Source: CAWCAW01 sp963714125
Lineage (GTDB): Bacteria > Actinomycetota > Acidimicrobiia > Acidimicrobiales > UBA8190
NCBI GenBank assembly: GCA_963714125.1
Contig: OY970234.1
Coordinates: 806,001 to 870,000, forward strand
Direction of reading: 5' to 3'
DNA: 64,000 nucleotides
In this document: positions 50,938 to 59,051 of the stretch, piece after piece
Layout: every line of letters starts with the position of its first letter
How positions within the stretch are numbered: position 1 is the first letter of the stretch
Translations under genes and position numbers: made by a program
Notes under the pieces: model-generated
Told to the model about the DNA's origin: nothing
Seen by the model: the letters and a program-made list of their open reading frames with translations, nothing else
Database searches by the model: none

Positions 50938-51157
50938 CGTGCTCCTTTCGGGCGCGTCAAACCGACGTGGGTGGCGCGCCGCGGTGTGCGAACCCTTTGG
51001 GTATCGGCGTGGATGCAACGACGCCGCGCTTTTGCGCCGGGTGATCCGCGGGTGAAGTGCGTGGCCGGCGCGTGGCGACTCCGGCGCGTTCGGTCCTAAA
51101 GCCTGCCGCCAGGCGCGCCGACACTCCGAGGCAACATCGATTCCTCCGACGGCCCAG

Positions 51158-51190
51158 ACCTCGCCGATCCATCACAGATCCATGCGAGGT
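51158..51190 (+). promoter_or_regulatory. Leader inverted repeat covering the ribosome binding site (copy B)
   Basis: ACCTCGC (51158-51164) pairs with GCGAGGT (51184-51190), which carries the ribosome binding site of the gene at 51196; the loop is 19 nt. The flanks, GGCCCAGACCTCGCCGATC upstream and CATGGCCGGGCGAGCG at the start codon, match copy A before the LuxR gene. Confidence 0.55.
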
Positions 51191-51195
51191 GACTC

Positions 51196-53346
51196 ATGGC
51201 CGGGCGAGCGCTTTTTCCTTCAGGTGCCAAGGTGCAGGGCCTGCTCGACGCGGCCCCAGGTGCCATGGTGGGCTTCGGTGTCGACGGCTGTGTGACCTTG
51301 GTGAACGTTCAGGCTGAGCGCCTCTTCGGCTATGACCGCAACGAGCTGATCGGCCAATCTTTGGAAATCATCATTCCCGCCTGGGGCACGTTCGGCGATG
51401 GGAGATATTCACTCGACTATGGCCTGACGAGGGTAGGTCGTCACAAGAACGGTGCCGAGTTCTCGGCCGATCTCAGTTTGCGGTCACTGCCGACAGGCGA
51501 GGGTTGGTTGACGGTGTTGGCGGTGCGCGACATGTCAGGCGATCCGTCGAGCGCAGCGGGCGCCGAACTCGAGGAACGGTTTCAAACCGTGTTCGACGCC
51601 GCCCCCAACGCCATGATCCTCGTGGACGGAAGCGATTCCCGCATCATCCGAGCCAATGGTGCCTTCGCCTCGATTGTGGGGCACGAACCCGATGCACTGG
51701 TCGGTCTCGGTCTGGCCGACTTGACCCATCCTGCTGACATGGCCAAGAGCCTCGACAAGATCGAGGAATTGCATTCCGGCAAAGTGGACTCACTTTCGTT
51801 CGAGAAGCGCTACCTCCGCAGCGATGGATCCCACGTGTGGGCGTCGGTGCGTGTCGGTATCGTGCGCGACGACGACGGACTGCCGCTTTACCGCATCTGC
51901 GCGGTCGAGGACATCACCGAACGAAGGGCGCTGCAGAGGCAGATCACGCACTCGGCGACACATGATGCGCTGACGGACCTTCCCAATCGCGCTTTGTTCA
52001 TGGACCGCCTCCGCATGGCGTTGCAGCGCATTCAGCGCAAGCCCGGCCATGTCATGGTGGTCTTCCTCGACCTTGATCACTTCACGTTGGTCAACGACAA
52101 CATGGGCCACGATGCCGGGGACCAGGTGCTGCGGACCATGGCGCAGCGCTTACACAAGGTCATGCGTCCGGGCGACACCGTGGCGCGCTTCGGTGGCGAC
52201 GAGTTCACCCTCGTGTGCGAGGAGGTGGCCGACCAGGACGAGGCCCAGGTACTGGTGAACCGGATCGTGGCCGCCGTGCAGGCCCCCCTCCAGATCGACG
52301 GGTCGGAGTTCTTCGTGACCGCCAGCGCCGGCATCGCCCTCGGTCGTGGACCCGGCGACGTCGCCACCGCGCTCGTGCGCAGCGCCGACAAGGCCATGGT
52401 CCGGGCCAAAGAGGTGGGCCCCTCCAGCACCGAGTTCTACGACTGGCGTCAGGACAATCGCTCCGCGGGCCAGCTCCGCATGAGTTGCGAACTGCGCCGG
52501 GCCATCGAGCGCGATGAGCTGGAGCTGCATTACCAACCCGTCGTGGACCTGGCTTCCATGCAGCCCATTGCCACCGAAGCCTTGGTCCGCTGGTGTCACC
52601 CCACCCGGGGCCTGTTGCTCCCGGGGGAGTTCATCGAACTGGCCGAGGACACGGGCATCATCGTCTCCTTGGGCCGCTGGGTGCTCATGAAAGCGTGTCA
52701 GCAGACGGCCCAGTGGCAGGAACTCCAACGTGATCAAGGGCGGGCCGGCGCGGTGCCGAGGATCGCCGTGAACGTGTCGCCGCGTCAGCTGGCCGAGGTC
52801 GACTTCGTCTCCGAGGTGGTCGAGATCATCGAGGACGCCGGGATCGACCCCGATGTCGTGTGGCTCGAGATCACCGAGGGAATGTTCTTGGCGAACCCGG
52901 CGCGAGCCACGCGCACCTTGCGGGCGCTACGCGACCAGGGCGTGCATATCTCGATCGACGACTTCGGCACCGGCTATGCGTCGTTGGGCTACCTCGGGCA
53001 ACTCCCGGTCGAAGCCCTGAAGATCGACAGGGGGTTCATCACCGGTCTGGGCCGAGATCCCGCTAACACCGCCATCGTCCGGACGGTGTTGGCTCTGGCC
53101 CAATCACTCGGACTGACATGTGTGGCCGAAGGGGTGGAGACCGACGATCAAATCGAGAAGCTTCGAGACCTCGGTTGTGCATTCGCCCAGGGGTTCGCCT
53201 TCGGGCGGCCGTTGCCGGCCGAGCAGCTCGATGGGCTGGCGCACGGTGGACTGAGCGCATGGGGAGCGCGCCCTACCCCTCCAGTTTCTCGACCGTCTCT
53301 GATGGTGGTCGGCGATCCCCCCGACAGCCAACGGCGTCGAGCGTGA
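51196..53346 (+). CDS. PAS-PAS-GGDEF-EAL cyclic-di-GMP enzyme
   Basis: A 716-residue cytoplasmic protein with no membrane helix. Two PAS domains (LLDAAPGAMVGFGVDGCVTL and VFDAAPNAMILVDGSDSRII) are followed by a GGDEF domain with intact RFGGDEF and an RPGD inhibitory site five residues upstream. The EAL domain has TEALVRW, VNVSPRQL, WLEITEG, IDDFGTGYASLG, LKIDRGF and EGVET. Both activities are possible, with PAS domains sensing redox, light or ligand. It is divergent from the SipW-like operon across 258 bp and overlaps the PilZ gene by 4 bp. The leader hairpin may control its translation. Confidence 0.93.
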   Translation: MAGRALFPSGAKVQGLLDAAPGAMVGFGVDGCVTLVNVQAERLFGYDRNELIGQSLEIIIPAWGTFGDGRYSLDYGLTRVGRHKNGAEFSADLSLRSLPTGEGWLTVLAVRDMSGDPSSAAGAELEERFQTVFDAAPNAMILVDGSDSRIIRANGAFASIVGHEPDALVGLGLADLTHPADMAKSLDKIEELHSGKVDSLSFEKRYLRSDGSHVWASVRVGIVRDDDGLPLYRICAVEDITERRALQRQITHSATHDALTDLPNRALFMDRLRMALQRIQRKPGHVMVVFLDLDHFTLVNDNMGHDAGDQVLRTMAQRLHKVMRPGDTVARFGGDEFTLVCEEVADQDEAQVLVNRIVAAVQAPLQIDGSEFFVTASAGIALGRGPGDVATALVRSADKAMVRAKEVGPSSTEFYDWRQDNRSAGQLRMSCELRRAIERDELELHYQPVVDLASMQPIATEALVRWCHPTRGLLLPGEFIELAEDTGIIVSLGRWVLMKACQQTAQWQELQRDQGRAGAVPRIAVNVSPRQLAEVDFVSEVVEIIEDAGIDPDVVWLEITEGMFLANPARATRTLRALRDQGVHISIDDFGTGYASLGYLGQLPVEALKIDRGFITGLGRDPANTAIVRTVLALAQSLGLTCVAEGVETDDQIEKLRDLGCAFAQGFAFGRPLPAEQLDGLAHGGLSAWGARPTPPVSRPSLMVVGDPPDSQRRRA

Positions 53347-53693
53347 AAGGAGAGCGCCCGGTCATGGAACGGCATCAACTGCGCAGGGTGCTTCCCCGCC
53401 AGCTCACCGACTGGGGAGGCCAGTACATGATTGAAGGCGACCCCGATGCGGCCTGGCGGCATTGCCGCGTGGTCGACATCTCGTCGGCGGGCGCCGGGAT
53501 CGAGTTGCTCGGGGCCACCACCGATGAGGCCGAGAACCAGCACCTTCTGGTGGCCGTGCATTTCCGGGCTGCGGTCAAGAACACCGGACCGTGCCGAGAC
53601 GGCACGCTACGGGTGGGGACGCAATTCGTCGACCTGACCGAGCCCGCGTCGGCCTATATCGCGTCGCTGGCCCGCCTCCAGGCCTACTGGTAG
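53343..53693 (+). CDS. PilZ-domain cyclic-di-GMP receptor
   Basis: A single PilZ domain of about 110-117 residues. The c-di-GMP binding motifs are the RxxxR at the N terminus (RHQLRR region) and VVDISSAGAGIEL (DxSxxG). The GTG at 53343 overlaps the TGA of the PAS-GGDEF-EAL gene; an ATG at 53364 is an alternative start with AAGGAG 11 nt upstream. Coupling an enzyme that sets c-di-GMP with a receptor suggests local signalling. The output partner is not obvious; a sigma factor gene follows after 48 bp. Confidence 0.85.
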   Translation: MKGERPVMERHQLRRVLPRQLTDWGGQYMIEGDPDAAWRHCRVVDISSAGAGIELLGATTDEAENQHLLVAVHFRAAVKNTGPCRDGTLRVGTQFVDLTEPASAYIASLARLQAYW

Positions 53694-53710
53694 GGCTCTG
53701 CTGCGCTGCC

Positions 53711-53735
53711 GGTTGTTACAACCTGTGGCTATGGT
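53711..53735 (+). promoter_or_regulatory. Palindrome and -10 box of the ECF sigma gene
   Basis: GGTTGT-T-ACAACC (53711-53723) is a perfect palindrome, followed by TATGGT (53730-53735), which ends 6 nt before the GTG at 53742. A regulator bound to the palindrome would cover the -35 region of a leaderless promoter. Confidence 0.5.
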
Positions 53736-53741
53736 GCCTGT

Positions 53742-54320
53742 GTGGCCGATCAGACCAGGTTCACAGAGCTCGCCATGGAGCACATGCCGGCGCTGTACAC
53801 CGCCGCCATGCGGCTGACGCGCAATTCCGCCGATGCCGAGGACCTGGTCCAGGAGACCTTTTTAAAGGCGTACCGGGCCTTCGATCGCTTCGAAGAGGGT
53901 ACCAATCTCAAGGCCTGGCTCTACAAGATCCTGACCAATACCTTCATCAACTCGTACCGGGCGGCCAAGCGGCGGCCGGAGAAGGCCGACGTCGAGGACA
54001 TCGAGGACCTGTACTTGTACCACCGCCTGGGTGAGTTGCCCGGCAGCCAGGCCGGGCGGTCAGCCGAGGAGGAGCTCCTCGACCACATCACCGATGACGA
54101 GGTGAAAGACGCCATCGAAGCCCTTCCCGAGGCCTTTCGGATCGCCGTTTTGCTGGCCGATGTGGAAGGTTTCTCCTATAAAGAGATCGCCGACATCACC
54201 GAGGTGCCGATCGGTACTGTGATGAGCAGGATCCACAGGGGAAGAAAGGCGCTCCAAAAGACGTTGGCAGATTTTGCAGTGGAACGGGGCCTGGTGGGAT
54301 CGCCGGACGCGGGACGCTGA
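53742..54320 (+). CDS. SigR/SigH-like ECF sigma factor
   Basis: A 192-residue ECF sigma factor. Region 2 has LYTAAMRLTRNSADAEDLVQ, ETFLKAYRAFDRFEEGTNLK and AWLYKILTNTFINSYR, which is the SigR/SigH type. Region 4 is ALPEAFRIAVLLADVEGFSY followed by KEIADITEVPIGTVMSRIHR. In actinobacteria these factors control disulfide and thiol-oxidation stress genes and are held by an RsrA-type zinc anti-sigma factor, encoded here 41 bp downstream. The leaderless start at GTG 53742 follows a palindrome and a TATGGT box. No SigR-type GGGAAT/GTT promoter is evident before it, so autoregulation of that kind is not supported. Confidence 0.9.
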   Translation: MADQTRFTELAMEHMPALYTAAMRLTRNSADAEDLVQETFLKAYRAFDRFEEGTNLKAWLYKILTNTFINSYRAAKRRPEKADVEDIEDLYLYHRLGELPGSQAGRSAEEELLDHITDDEVKDAIEALPEAFRIAVLLADVEGFSYKEIADITEVPIGTVMSRIHRGRKALQKTLADFAVERGLVGSPDAGR

Positions 54321-54361
54321 CGAAGGTCGGTTTCGAGACTCGTAGGTGAGGGGAGACGGAT

Positions 54362-54631
54362 ATGGGGGAGGAGGAGCACGAAGTCGACTGCACTGAGACA
54401 GTCGAACGGCTCTACACCTTTCTCGACGGCGAGCTCACCGAGGAACGGCGCGTGCAGATCCGGCGCCATCTGGATGATTGCCCCCCCTGCCTTCATGCCT
54501 TCGATTTCGAGGCTGATCTGCGGGTGGTGATCTCCAGCCGCTGCAAAGACCACGTTCCCGAGGATCTCCGCCGGCGCATCCACGACGCGCTGCTGGAAGA
54601 GCAGGGCCGCCATGGGCCCTCCACCGGCTGA
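54362..54631 (+). CDS. RsrA-like zinc anti-sigma factor
   Basis: An 89-residue protein with the zinc-binding anti-sigma signature HxxxCxxC (RRHLDDCPPCLHAF) and an upstream Cys in VDCTETVERLY, together matching the Cys and His ligands of RsrA. Oxidation forms a disulfide, releases zinc and frees the sigma factor. GAGGGGAG precedes the ATG. It lies directly downstream of the SigR-like gene and should be its partner. Confidence 0.9.
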   Translation: MGEEEHEVDCTETVERLYTFLDGELTEERRVQIRRHLDDCPPCLHAFDFEADLRVVISSRCKDHVPEDLRRRIHDALLEEQGRHGPSTG

Positions 54632-54665
54632 GGCGGTCTTTCACAATAACTGCACAACGACCTGA

Positions 54666-54726
54666 CCTGCCCTCTTGGGAACAGGCAGGGTCCCGCCGAT
54701 AGGGATGCAACAACAAAATCGGCGGG
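54666..54726 (+). promoter_or_regulatory. Two tandem hairpins in the leader of the zinc-ribbon gene
   Basis: CCTGCC (54666-54671) pairs with GGCAGG (54684-54689). CCCGCCGAT (54692-54700) pairs perfectly with ATCGGCGGG (54718-54726). The second stem ends inside GCGGGAGGTG, the ribosome binding region of the small gene at 54739, so folding could limit translation. Confidence 0.5.
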
Positions 54727-54738
54727 AGGTGAGCAGAC

Positions 54739-54945
54739 ATGGAAGATCACCGGGAACTGGGGACCAGATCCATCGGCGGGTCGGCGTTCACGGGTCCTTC
54801 CCGGCCTTCGCGGACGTTCGCTCGAGGACGAGTGTGCCGCGAGGACGGATGCAAGACGAAGCTATCGATCTACAACGAGAGCGACTTTTGTTTCCTCCAC
54901 GAGCCCCAGGTCACACCGCGCATGCGGGGCAAGAAGATCGCCTGA
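54739..54945 (+). CDS. Small zinc-ribbon-like protein
   Basis: A 68-residue basic protein whose C-terminal half contains CREDGC and, 13 residues later, CFLH, a Cys-x4-Cys ... Cys-x2-His set that could bind one zinc. The motif CKTKLSIYNESDFCFLHEP looks like a compact nucleic-acid or protein binding finger. A strong GGGAGGTG ribosome binding site precedes the ATG. It follows the sigma and anti-sigma genes by 107 bp and has a structured leader, so regulation separate from them is likely. The function is unknown. Confidence 0.6.
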   Translation: MEDHRELGTRSIGGSAFTGPSRPSRTFARGRVCREDGCKTKLSIYNESDFCFLHEPQVTPRMRGKKIA

Positions 54946-54958
54946 CCTTCGGGTTCCC

Positions 54959-54964
54959 TAGACT
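54959..54964 (+). promoter_or_regulatory. -10 box of leaderless metalloprotease gene
   Basis: TAGACT followed by 6 nt and the GTG at 54971, the same geometry as the HAD phosphatase gene. It is the likely start of the tilS/hpt/folate transcript. Confidence 0.5.
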
Positions 54965-54970
54965 GGGCAG

Positions 54971-56089
54971 GTGACCAGCCCCGTATCTTGGGACGTGGCC
55001 GAACGGGTGGCGACGTGGGTCGGGGCTAACTCCCCGCTCCTCAGCTCTTCGTCGCTTCACACCGTCGACGGTGCGGACCTTGCCAAGCTCGAAGAGGATT
55101 TCTCCGAAGCCACCACCAGAGCCGAAGCGCTCGTCATCGAAACCACCGGACTTACCCCGGTGTCGGGCCGAGCCCGAGCGCGCGTTGTCGATCGGGCCGG
55201 CTGGGTGCGCAACAACCTGACCTCCTTCCAGCATTTGTTGGAGCCGTTGTTGGAGAAGGTGGACACCACCGGCGTACCGGGTCCGCTGGCCGGTGTGGCG
55301 CGCAGCACCACCGGCGCCCAGATGGGTGCGGTGCTCGGGTGGATGTCGACGCGGGTGCTCGGTCAGTACGACCTGCTGTTCGCCGAAGGAGCTGAATCAG
55401 CCGACGGGGAAACGCCGGGGCTCGACGGCGATGCCATCTCGTACGTGGGTCCCAACATCTTGGCCCTCGAACGCCGGCACGGCTTTCCGGCCAAGGAATT
55501 CCGGCTATGGATCGCCTTGCACGAGGTCACCCACCGGTGCCAGTTCACCGGCGTGCCGTGGTTGCGGCCCTACTTCCTCTCATTGGTGGACAAGACGCTC
55601 GGGGGCGTGTCTCCCGATCCCCGTCAGTTGATGGACGCGCTGCGTCGTGCAGCCGAATCGATTCGCGGCGGGCACAACCCGCTTGATGACGCCGGCATTT
55701 TGGGTTTGGTGGCACCCCCCGAGCAGCTCGAAGTCATCGGGCACATCCAGGCCATGATGAGCCTGCTCGAAGGGCACGGCGACGTCACCATGGACCGGGC
55801 CGGAGCCGGGGCCGTTCCCGATGCCCCGTGGTTCGCGCGGGTGTTGCGCGACCGGCGCCGCAAGGCGAGCATGCCGTCGCGCTTTCTCCAGCAGCTCATG
55901 GGCATCGACGCCAAGTTGCGCCAGTACGAGCAAGGCGAGCGATTTATCGGCGCCATCGAAGCGTCGGGCGGCGCCACTCTGTTCTCGCGCGTCTGGGAGG
56001 GCCCCGAGATGCTCCCCACCATGGAGGAGATCCGCCATCCCGAGAAGTGGGTGGCCCGGGCGGGTTCCCCGCAACTGGCTACGGGCTGA
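54971..56089 (+). CDS. Zinc-dependent metalloprotease, DUF2342 (F420-associated) family
   Basis: A 372-residue predicted zincin. The HExxH motif is in RLWIALHEVTHRCQFTGVPW, with a conserved acidic residue further on. The N-terminal region matches the DUF2342 or F420-biosynthesis-associated family found beside tilS in mycobacteria and Streptomyces. The substrate is unknown and the link to F420 is only by family name. It overlaps tilS by one base (TGATG) and heads the conserved operon. Confidence 0.85.
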   Translation: MTSPVSWDVAERVATWVGANSPLLSSSSLHTVDGADLAKLEEDFSEATTRAEALVIETTGLTPVSGRARARVVDRAGWVRNNLTSFQHLLEPLLEKVDTTGVPGPLAGVARSTTGAQMGAVLGWMSTRVLGQYDLLFAEGAESADGETPGLDGDAISYVGPNILALERRHGFPAKEFRLWIALHEVTHRCQFTGVPWLRPYFLSLVDKTLGGVSPDPRQLMDALRRAAESIRGGHNPLDDAGILGLVAPPEQLEVIGHIQAMMSLLEGHGDVTMDRAGAGAVPDAPWFARVLRDRRRKASMPSRFLQQLMGIDAKLRQYEQGERFIGAIEASGGATLFSRVWEGPEMLPTMEEIRHPEKWVARAGSPQLATG

Positions 56090-56976
56090 TGCTCTCGCCG
56101 GCGGGCGAGCTCTTGGCCCGCTGCACATTTCCCTCACCCGGCACGGCCGTGGTCTGCGCTGTATCAGGTGGGCCCGACTCTCTGGCGTTACTGGTCCTCG
56201 CCGTCGAAGCGTCCTTGGATGTCACCGCCGTCCACGTCGATCACGGCTTGCGCCAGGGATCCGAACTCGAGGCGCAGGTGGTGGCCGCCGCCGCCGATCG
56301 CCTGGGGGCCCGATTTCGCTCCGAGCGCGTCAGCGTGGCCAAAGGACCCAATCTCGAGGCCCGGGCCCGCGCCGCTCGTCGTTCGGTGCTGCCTGGCGAT
56401 GCGGCCACCGGCCACACCATGGACGACCAAGCCGAAACGGTGCTGCTCAACATGCTCCGGGGAGCGGGCCGCGACGGGCTGTCGGCCATGCGCCCTGGGC
56501 CTTCCCACCCGCTACTGGCGTTGCGCCGGGCCGAGACCCATGAGCTGTGCCGGGTCGTCGGGCTCGAGCCGGTGCTCGATCCCACCAACAACGATCGGCG
56601 TTTCGTCCGCAACCGCATTCGTCACGAGCTGCTGCCCCTGTGTTCGGACATCGCCGGGCGTGACGTCGTCCCCGTGCTGGCCCGTCAGGCGGGTGTGCTG
56701 GCGGCCGAGGCGCGCTACCTCGATGATCAGGCCTCGGCCCTCGACGCCAGCGATGCCGCCGCGCTGGCCCAGGCCCCCGAGGTCCTGGCCCGGCACGCGG
56801 CGCGCACCCTGGTGGCGCAGTCGGCGCCCTTTGCCCCGGGACTGGCCGCCGTGCAACGGGTGCTGGAGGTGGCTCGGGGAACGGTACGGGCCACCGATGT
56901 TGCCCCGGGCTTGCGGGTCAGCCGCTCCTCGGGCCGACTTTCAGTGGCCCGGATCGACAGCGACGCCGTCCGATAA
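56089..56976 (+). CDS. tilS: tRNA(Ile)-lysidine synthetase
   Basis: A 295-residue ATP-dependent enzyme converting C34 of tRNA-Ile(CAU) to lysidine. The PP-loop motif is CAVSGGPDSLALLVLA. Following motifs are VHVDHGLRQGSELEA, GHTMDDQAETVLLNMLRGAG and RNRIRHELLPLC. Length is typical of actinobacterial TilS without the long C-terminal domain of E. coli. It overlaps the metalloprotease stop and is 12 bp from hpt, as in other actinobacteria. Confidence 0.93.
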   Translation: MLSPAGELLARCTFPSPGTAVVCAVSGGPDSLALLVLAVEASLDVTAVHVDHGLRQGSELEAQVVAAAADRLGARFRSERVSVAKGPNLEARARAARRSVLPGDAATGHTMDDQAETVLLNMLRGAGRDGLSAMRPGPSHPLLALRRAETHELCRVVGLEPVLDPTNNDRRFVRNRIRHELLPLCSDIAGRDVVPVLARQAGVLAAEARYLDDQASALDASDAAALAQAPEVLARHAARTLVAQSAPFAPGLAAVQRVLEVARGTVRATDVAPGLRVSRSSGRLSVARIDSDAVR

Positions 56977-56988
56977 GGTCCGGATCCG

Positions 56989-57615
56989 ATGACCGACGCG
57001 TCCGGCAGCTCTGGCAGCACGGCGGTGGCCGTCCGCACGCCGGGCCCGGGAGCCTTGGCTCCCTACTCCTGGGACACCGACGCCGGTCTGGGTGAGGTGA
57101 TCGTCGCCCAAGACGTGCTGGCCAAGCGGGTCATGGCGCTCGGCGAGGAGATCAGCGCCGATTACCGCGGCCGGCCCCCTCTCCTGGTGGGTGTCCTCAA
57201 GGGCGCGTTCGTGTTCATGAGCGACCTGGCCCGTGCCATCTCGTTACCGGTCGAGGTGGACGTCATGGCGGTGGCGTCGTACGGATCGGCCACCACCACC
57301 AGCGGTGTGGTGCGCATCGTCAAAGACCTCGACTACGACTTGACGGGCCGCCACGTGCTGGTCGTCGAGGACATCGTCGACAGCGGGCTGACGCTGCAGT
57401 ACTTGCGTCGCAGCCTGTGGGCGCGCCAGCCCGCCAGCCTCGAAGTGTGCGCTCTGCTTGTCAAAGAAGGCCGTCAGCGGGCCAAGCTCGATCTTCGCTA
57501 CGTCGGTTTCCACATACCCCCGGATTTCGTGGTGGGCTATGGGCTCGATGTCGCCGAGCGCTACCGCAATGTGCCCGAGGTGCGCGCCTACAAAGGCCCC
57601 GCTCCTGTTGACTGA
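56989..57615 (+). CDS. hpt: Hypoxanthine phosphoribosyltransferase
   Basis: A 208-residue purine salvage enzyme. The PRPP-binding motif is VLVVEDIVDSGLTLQYL and the flexible-loop region SYGSATTTSGVVRI. A C-terminal DFVVGYGLDVAERYRNVP closes the fold. The N-terminal 25 residues are a Ser/Gly/Thr-rich extension. In mycobacteria ftsH and other genes lie between hpt and folE; here folE follows after 24 bp. Confidence 0.93.
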   Translation: MTDASGSSGSTAVAVRTPGPGALAPYSWDTDAGLGEVIVAQDVLAKRVMALGEEISADYRGRPPLLVGVLKGAFVFMSDLARAISLPVEVDVMAVASYGSATTTSGVVRIVKDLDYDLTGRHVLVVEDIVDSGLTLQYLRRSLWARQPASLEVCALLVKEGRQRAKLDLRYVGFHIPPDFVVGYGLDVAERYRNVPEVRAYKGPAPVD

Positions 57616-57639
57616 ACGCGCCGGCACAGGTGACGTGCG

Positions 57640-58209
57640 GTGAGCGTCGATACGGAGAAGGTGGAGCGGCTCATCGCCGAGCTGCTTGATGCCATCGGTG
57701 AAGACCGGACGCGCGACGGGCTCGAGGAAACACCGCGGCGGGTGGCCGCCATGTACCAGGAGCTGTTGTCCGGCTATGACAGCGACCCGGGCGACTACCT
57801 CACCGTCAGTTTTGCCGCCGATCACGACGAAATGGTGATGGTGCGTGACATCCCTTTCGCCTCGCTGTGCGAGCACCACATGATCCCTTTCATTGGCCGT
57901 GCCCATGTCGCGTATATCCCTGGCGCCGACGGATGCATCACCGGACTCTCCAAACTGGCCCGGCTGGTGGACGGCTTCGCCCGGCGCCTTCAGGTGCAAG
58001 AGCGCATGACGACCCAGATCGCCGACACGCTGGCCAAGGTGCTCCAGCCCCGCGGCGTGCTGGTGGTGGTGGAGGCCGAGCACCTGTGTATGTCGATGCG
58101 AGGGGTAAAGAAGCCCGGCACCCTGACGGTGACATCCGCGGTCCGGGGCCTGTTCCGCGATGACCCTCGCACCCGCGCCGAGGCCATGAACTTCGTTCAC
58201 AGCCGTTGA
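57640..58209 (+). CDS. folE: GTP cyclohydrolase I
   Basis: A 189-residue enzyme, the first step of folate synthesis, converting GTP to dihydroneopterin triphosphate. The zinc and active site is FASLCEHHMIPFIGRAHVAY with Cys and His, and the third ligand is Cys in EAEHLCMSMRGVKKPG. TVTSAVRGLFRDDPRTRAEA ends the conserved part. The GTG at 57640 is preceded by AGGTGA. The stop overlaps a TTG that could begin folP (TTGA). Confidence 0.94.
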   Translation: MSVDTEKVERLIAELLDAIGEDRTRDGLEETPRRVAAMYQELLSGYDSDPGDYLTVSFAADHDEMVMVRDIPFASLCEHHMIPFIGRAHVAYIPGADGCITGLSKLARLVDGFARRLQVQERMTTQIADTLAKVLQPRGVLVVVEAEHLCMSMRGVKKPGTLTVTSAVRGLFRDDPRTRAEAMNFVHSR

Positions 58210-58232
58210 ATACGGGCCTAACCTCTGTCCCC

Positions 58233-59051
58233 ATGCGGCCGCTGGTCATGGGTGTGTTGAACGTCACGCCCGATTCGTTCTCCGACGGGGGGCGCTACCT
58301 CGACCCCGACGATGCGGTGGCTCGAGGCCTCGAAATGGTGGCTGAGGGAGCCGATGTGGTCGATGTGGGCGGGGAGTCGACCCGGCCCGGGGCGCAACCC
58401 GTGGACGAAGCCGAGGAGCTGCGCCGGGTCCTGCCGGTGATCGAGGCACTCGCCCCCCAGGTCCGCGTGTCAGTGGACACCGTCAAGGCCAAGGTGGCCG
58501 AAGCAGCCGTGGCGGCCGGGGCCAGCCTGGTCAACGACGTGTCCGCCTCGCTGTGGCCGGTGGCGGCCAATACCGGCGCCGGGTGGGTGGCCATGCACAT
58601 GCAGGGCACGCCCCGGACCATGCAACACGACCCCCGTTACGGCGATGTGGCCGCCGAGGTGCGGGCCTTTTTGGTCGACCGGGCCCGCCAGGCGTCTGAC
58701 GCCGGGGTGACCGAGGTATGGATCGACCCCGGCATCGGTTTCGGCAAGTCGGTCGAGCACAACCTGTCCCTGCTGGCCCATCTGGGCGAGTTGACCGACG
58801 AGGGCTGGCCGGTGATGGTGGGAACCAGCCGCAAGACGTTCCTGGGCAAGATCAATGGCGGACCTGACGGCACCCCGGCTCCCGTCGAGGAGCGCCTGGG
58901 CGGCTCCCTGGCCACAGCCACATGGGCCATGCTGGCCGGAGCCGCCATGGTGCGGGCCCATGATGTGGGCCCCACCGTGCAGGCAGCCACGTTGGTAGGA
59001 GAGCGATCGACCTCGTGGTCGTCGCATGAGCGAAAGATGGTGAAGCGGTGA
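58233..59051 (+). CDS. folP: Dihydropteroate synthase
   Basis: A 272-residue TIM-barrel enzyme joining p-aminobenzoate to the pterin pyrophosphate; the target of sulfonamides. Motifs are LNVTPDSFSDGG, VVDVGGESTRPGA, NDVSASLWPVAANTG and VMVGTSRKTFLG. The ATG at 58233 gives the usual family beginning MRPLVMGVLNVTPDSF; a TTG at 58206 overlapping the folE stop is the alternative. TAACCT lies 8 nt before the ATG, so an internal leaderless promoter is possible. Its stop overlaps the next gene (GTGA). Confidence 0.94.
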   Translation: MRPLVMGVLNVTPDSFSDGGRYLDPDDAVARGLEMVAEGADVVDVGGESTRPGAQPVDEAEELRRVLPVIEALAPQVRVSVDTVKAKVAEAAVAAGASLVNDVSASLWPVAANTGAGWVAMHMQGTPRTMQHDPRYGDVAAEVRAFLVDRARQASDAGVTEVWIDPGIGFGKSVEHNLSLLAHLGELTDEGWPVMVGTSRKTFLGKINGGPDGTPAPVEERLGGSLATATWAMLAGAAMVRAHDVGPTVQAATLVGERSTSWSSHERKMVKR

